64,000 nt of DNA from JAEUMD01 sp036768475 (GTDB lineage Bacteria; Pseudomonadota; Alphaproteobacteria; Rhizobiales; Hyphomicrobiaceae), in the NCBI GenBank assembly GCA_036768475.1, contig DAIPMW010000017.1:1-64000 (forward strand), written 5' to 3'. Of this stretch, positions 62,016-64,000 are shown piece after piece (within the stretch, counting starts at the first letter, position 1; each line of letters opens with the position of its first letter). The position numbers and the translations under genes were made by a program. The notes below the pieces were generated by a model. The model was not told the DNA's origin, did no database searches, and worked only from the letters and a program-made list of their open reading frames with translations.

Positions 62016-63040
62016 GCGCCGTCCTCCTCTTCTGCGCCGTCTGTCGCGTCGGACGCGGCGGCATCGCCCGCCGACCCGCGCCCCCCTGCTTCGCGCATCG
62101 GCCGCCCCGCCAGATCGTGCGCATGATCGTGGTGATGTTCGTAGACAGCGAATGCGCGCGCCATTTCCGCTCCGAACAGCTTCACATACTCAGGATGCTT
62201 GGCCACCATCGTCGGCACGCCTGAGCAGCAAACGTGCCGGTTGAGGCATAGCACCCTGTCGCTCGCCGCCATGACGACGTGCAGATCATGGCTGACCAGC
62301 AGAACGCCGAAACCGCGCTCCGTCCTGAGCCTGCCGATTAGTGTATAAAGTTCAGCTTCTCCAGTCGCATCGACGCCCCGCACAGGCTCGTCGAGAACCA
62401 GCAGATTGGGCCGCCGGAGCAGCGACCGTGCCAGCAGGACCCGCTGGCCCTCGCCACCGGACAGCCGCGCAAGCTGCCGGTCGATCACCTCCGTGGCGCC
62501 GACATCGCTCAGCACCGATGCAACCTCATCGCGCGAAACGTCGAGCCCCAGCGACAGGAAACGCGACACCGTCATCGGCAGCGCCCGATCGATATCGAAA
62601 CGCTGCGGAACATAGCCGATCCTGAGGTCATCGCGTCGAACAATATTGCCCGAATCGGCTGCTTCAAGACCCAGAAGCAGCCGTACAAGCGTTGTCTTGC
62701 CCGCCCCGTTCGGTCCGATCAGGGTAACGATTTCGCCGGCCACCAGATCGATATCTACAGCATCGAGAATGGTGCGATCGCCGCGCCTCAGCTTCAACCC
62801 GCGGGCCGAGATCAGCGCGTCGCGATCGACTTCGCCCGCGACCGCAGGCGCATGGGTGTGGGCATGCCCTTGGTCATGGCCGCAGCAAACCGCCGCCTCC
62901 TGATCGCTGCCGTGTGAGCGCGCATGCGAGTGCGGCGCGCGCTGCGCGGGGGGTGGCGCATTTTGCTCACCGCACCCACAATTCGAACCCGGTCCAGCCG
63001 GGTGAGGCCGTCCCGCATCCGAGCCTGTCGGATCAGACAT
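62012..63040 (-). CDS. znuC: Zinc ABC transporter ATP-binding protein ZnuC with His-rich ends
   Basis: The 342-residue ATPase drives ZnuB. It has Walker A GPNGAGKTT, signature LSGGEGQR and Walker B LLVLDEPVRGVD. Compared with the usual ~250-300 residues it carries an N-terminal extension rich in His, Cys and Pro (CCGHDQGHAHTHAP region, about residues 30-65). A C-terminal tail holds HHHDHAHD and then an acidic/Gly stretch. These look like cytoplasmic zinc-binding segments. It lies 3 bases after zur and overlaps znuB. Confidence 0.93.
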   Translation of the reverse strand: MSDPTGSDAGRPHPAGPGSNCGCGEQNAPPPAQRAPHSHARSHGSDQEAAVCCGHDQGHAHTHAPAVAGEVDRDALISARGLKLRRGDRTILDAVDIDLVAGEIVTLIGPNGAGKTTLVRLLLGLEAADSGNIVRRDDLRIGYVPQRFDIDRALPMTVSRFLSLGLDVSRDEVASVLSDVGATEVIDRQLARLSGGEGQRVLLARSLLRRPNLLVLDEPVRGVDATGEAELYTLIGRLRTERGFGVLLVSHDLHVVMAASDRVLCLNRHVCCSGVPTMVAKHPEYVKLFGAEMARAFAVYEHHHDHAHDLAGRPMREAGGRGSAGDAAASDATDGAEEEDGA

Positions 63041-63042
63041 CG

Positions 63043-63561
63043 TCAGCTTGCTCCACCGCGAGGCGGGCCGCCGGCGCACTGCGCACAGATGCCCGAGACC
63101 TCGACGAACTTAACCTTGGCCTCGAAGCCCTGCCCGCGCGCAACCTCGTTGATGAGGTCGAATACGCCTTGGGCTTCGGCCTCCGTGACGCTGCCGCAGC
63201 GCTCGCACGACAGGAAGATCGGCCGGCCTTGCTTGCCGTGCTCGTGACGGCGGCAGGCGAAGTAGGCGTTCTTGCTCTCCAGCCGGTGTATGACCCCGGC
63301 ATCGAGGAGTGCATCGATCGAGCGGTAGACGGAAATTGGCGCCAGTCGCGTTCCCTTGTCGGAAAGGCGATCGAGGATATCGTAGGCCCCGATCGACCCG
63401 TTCGTCGCCGCGATTTCGCTGAAGACCTGCTCGCGCAGCTCCGTAAACCGCAGATTTCGCTCGGCAAAAATATTACGCGCACGCTCGACTGCCTCGGCAA
63501 GGCGAGCAGCCGAGACGGTTTGGCGGTGTGGGTTTGCGGTCTTGTTGGAGGGCTTGCTCAT
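63043..63561 (-). CDS. zur: Zinc uptake regulator Zur (Fur family)
   Basis: The 172-residue repressor has a winged-helix N-terminal part (LRFTELREQVFSEIAATNGSIGAYDILDRL, with APISVYRSIDALLDAGVIHR as recognition region) and a zinc-binding C-terminal part. CRRHEHG and the cysteine pairs in LSCERCG and ICAQCAG would bind the structural zinc. It senses zinc and represses znu genes. The start is uncertain: ATG codons at 63603 and 63624 lie upstream, but a Zur-type site overlaps the latter, so I favour 63561. Confidence 0.92.
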   Translation of the reverse strand: MSKPSNKTANPHRQTVSAARLAEAVERARNIFAERNLRFTELREQVFSEIAATNGSIGAYDILDRLSDKGTRLAPISVYRSIDALLDAGVIHRLESKNAYFACRRHEHGKQGRPIFLSCERCGSVTEAEAQGVFDLINEVARGQGFEAKVKFVEVSGICAQCAGGPPRGGAS

Positions 63562-63603
63562 CCGATCGGGATCTGGCGGTTCGGGCTGGAGGCGACCATG
63601 CAT

Positions 63604-63956
63604 CCCAGCTGAATGTTCTACCATATCACTGCTTCGCCACCGAAAGAAAAGCCATCCGCCGAAGAAAGCTGTCCAGGGTGTTGTGCGCAAACCGTGAGCC
63701 ATGCGCCTTAAACAAGGAAAAATCGAACAAAATGCCAGTGTTTGCCACAATCGACCGCCAGTGTGCGCATCGATTCACACAACGCGCTCCTCGGTGGACT
63801 CGTGCCTTCGCCCACCTCGTCCCGATGAGCCTTGAATGAGCCTCGCCGGCCCGGCCGTGCCGCCCATTCCCAGGAGCGCGCGAACGATTGACGCGCCGGC
63901 TAACGCCCGGTCGCGTGCGGCGCACGCCGCACGAAGCATTGGAGAGTTCTGAGTTC
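63604..63956. other. Gap between zur and the thiolase gene
   Basis: Two genes point away from each other across this stretch. Besides the candidate Zur site, it holds a near-perfect 20-base inverted repeat (63914-63933: CGTGCGGCG, CA, CGCCGCACG) 23 bases before the thiolase start. I found no gene here; the open frame at 63626-63958 on the minus strand is arginine-rich and looks like a shadow. Confidence 0.45.
63613..63624. promoter_or_regulatory. Candidate Zur operator upstream of zur-znuC-znuB
   Basis: ATGTTCTACCAT differs at two of twelve positions from the palindrome ATGTTATAACAT, which I recall as the core of alphaproteobacterial Zur sites. It lies 52 bases before the chosen zur start, fitting autoregulation. 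By-eye call. Confidence 0.45.
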
Positions 63957-64000
63957 ATGTCTGAGAACGATGCCTACATCGTCGCCGCGCGGCGCAGCGC
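63957..64000 (+). CDS. Thiolase-family acetyl-CoA acyltransferase, N-terminal fragment
   Basis: The window ends 15 codons into this gene. The visible residues (MSENDAYIVAARRSA) match the start of thiolases of the AYIVAA-R type. GGAGAG lies about ten bases upstream of the ATG. The rest is outside the window, so the exact enzyme is open. Confidence 0.6.
   Translation, partial: MSENDAYIVAARRS

Noticed and set aside
63626..63958. 110-residue minus-strand frame between zur and the thiolase gene
   Set aside because: Very Arg-rich, with no family or ribosome site; it covers the likely promoter region.

Overview
The window is 64 kb of high-GC alphaproteobacterial chromosome, most likely from a member of the Hyphomicrobiales (Rhizobiales). 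The support is the cysteine-free L32, the fused TAXI-type TRAP permease, the ftsE-ftsX-ydcF-plsC, tyrC-hisC/metX-metW and phaA-phaB/phaR neighbourhoods, and the Omp31-type beta-barrels. A large formate dehydrogenase locus fits a Hyphomicrobium-like, possibly methylotrophic, heterotroph, but the genus is inference. I saw no phage, transposase, CRISPR array, rRNA or tRNA.

Region 1 (1-24.5 kb) is a formate oxidation module. A minus-strand run encodes a TorD-type chaperone, a small Tat protein (FdhX-like), FdhA, FdhB, a 66-residue lipoprotein, cytochrome b FdhC, a WD40-cytochrome c fusion, a 41-residue membrane peptide and four uncharacterised genes (DUF6494-like, degenerate biotin/lipoate ligase fold, DUF6505-like, DUF6352-like). 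Around it lie a polyferredoxin, DUF3305, DUF3306, mobA, mobB, a degenerate subtilase, a DUF3144 protein, fdhD, and moaA facing the other way. The set makes the bis-MGD cofactor, matures the enzyme, exports it by Tat and passes electrons to quinone and perhaps to a periplasmic haem protein. A CoA transferase and a spermidine-synthase-like membrane protein sit at the left end.

Region 2 (24.1-34.8 kb) is housekeeping: a CpdR-like receiver, a beta-barrel protein, hpt, ftsE-ftsX, ydcF, plsC, a B12-dependent ribonucleotide reductase, an unknown small protein and chaC. Region 3 (34.9-47.7 kb) holds tyrC-hisC, a SAM-II riboswitch ahead of metX, metW, an OmpA-like protein, an L,D-transpeptidase, a methyltransferase, a TAXI TRAP transporter with a DUF1850 partner, gloB and a cupin gene. 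Region 4 (48-64 kb) holds a NYN-LOTUS protein, the PHB genes phaB, phaA and divergent phaR, a degenerate-GGDEF/EAL protein, rpmF, mtgA, ispA, a second beta-barrel, ispG, znuBC-zur and the start of a thiolase.

Non-coding structure stands out. A two-stem palindromic repeat and diverged relatives occupy most of the roomy gaps between converging genes. A common small Rhizobiales-type repeat is lodged between metX and metW. Several strong hairpins and inverted repeats lie in promoter regions.
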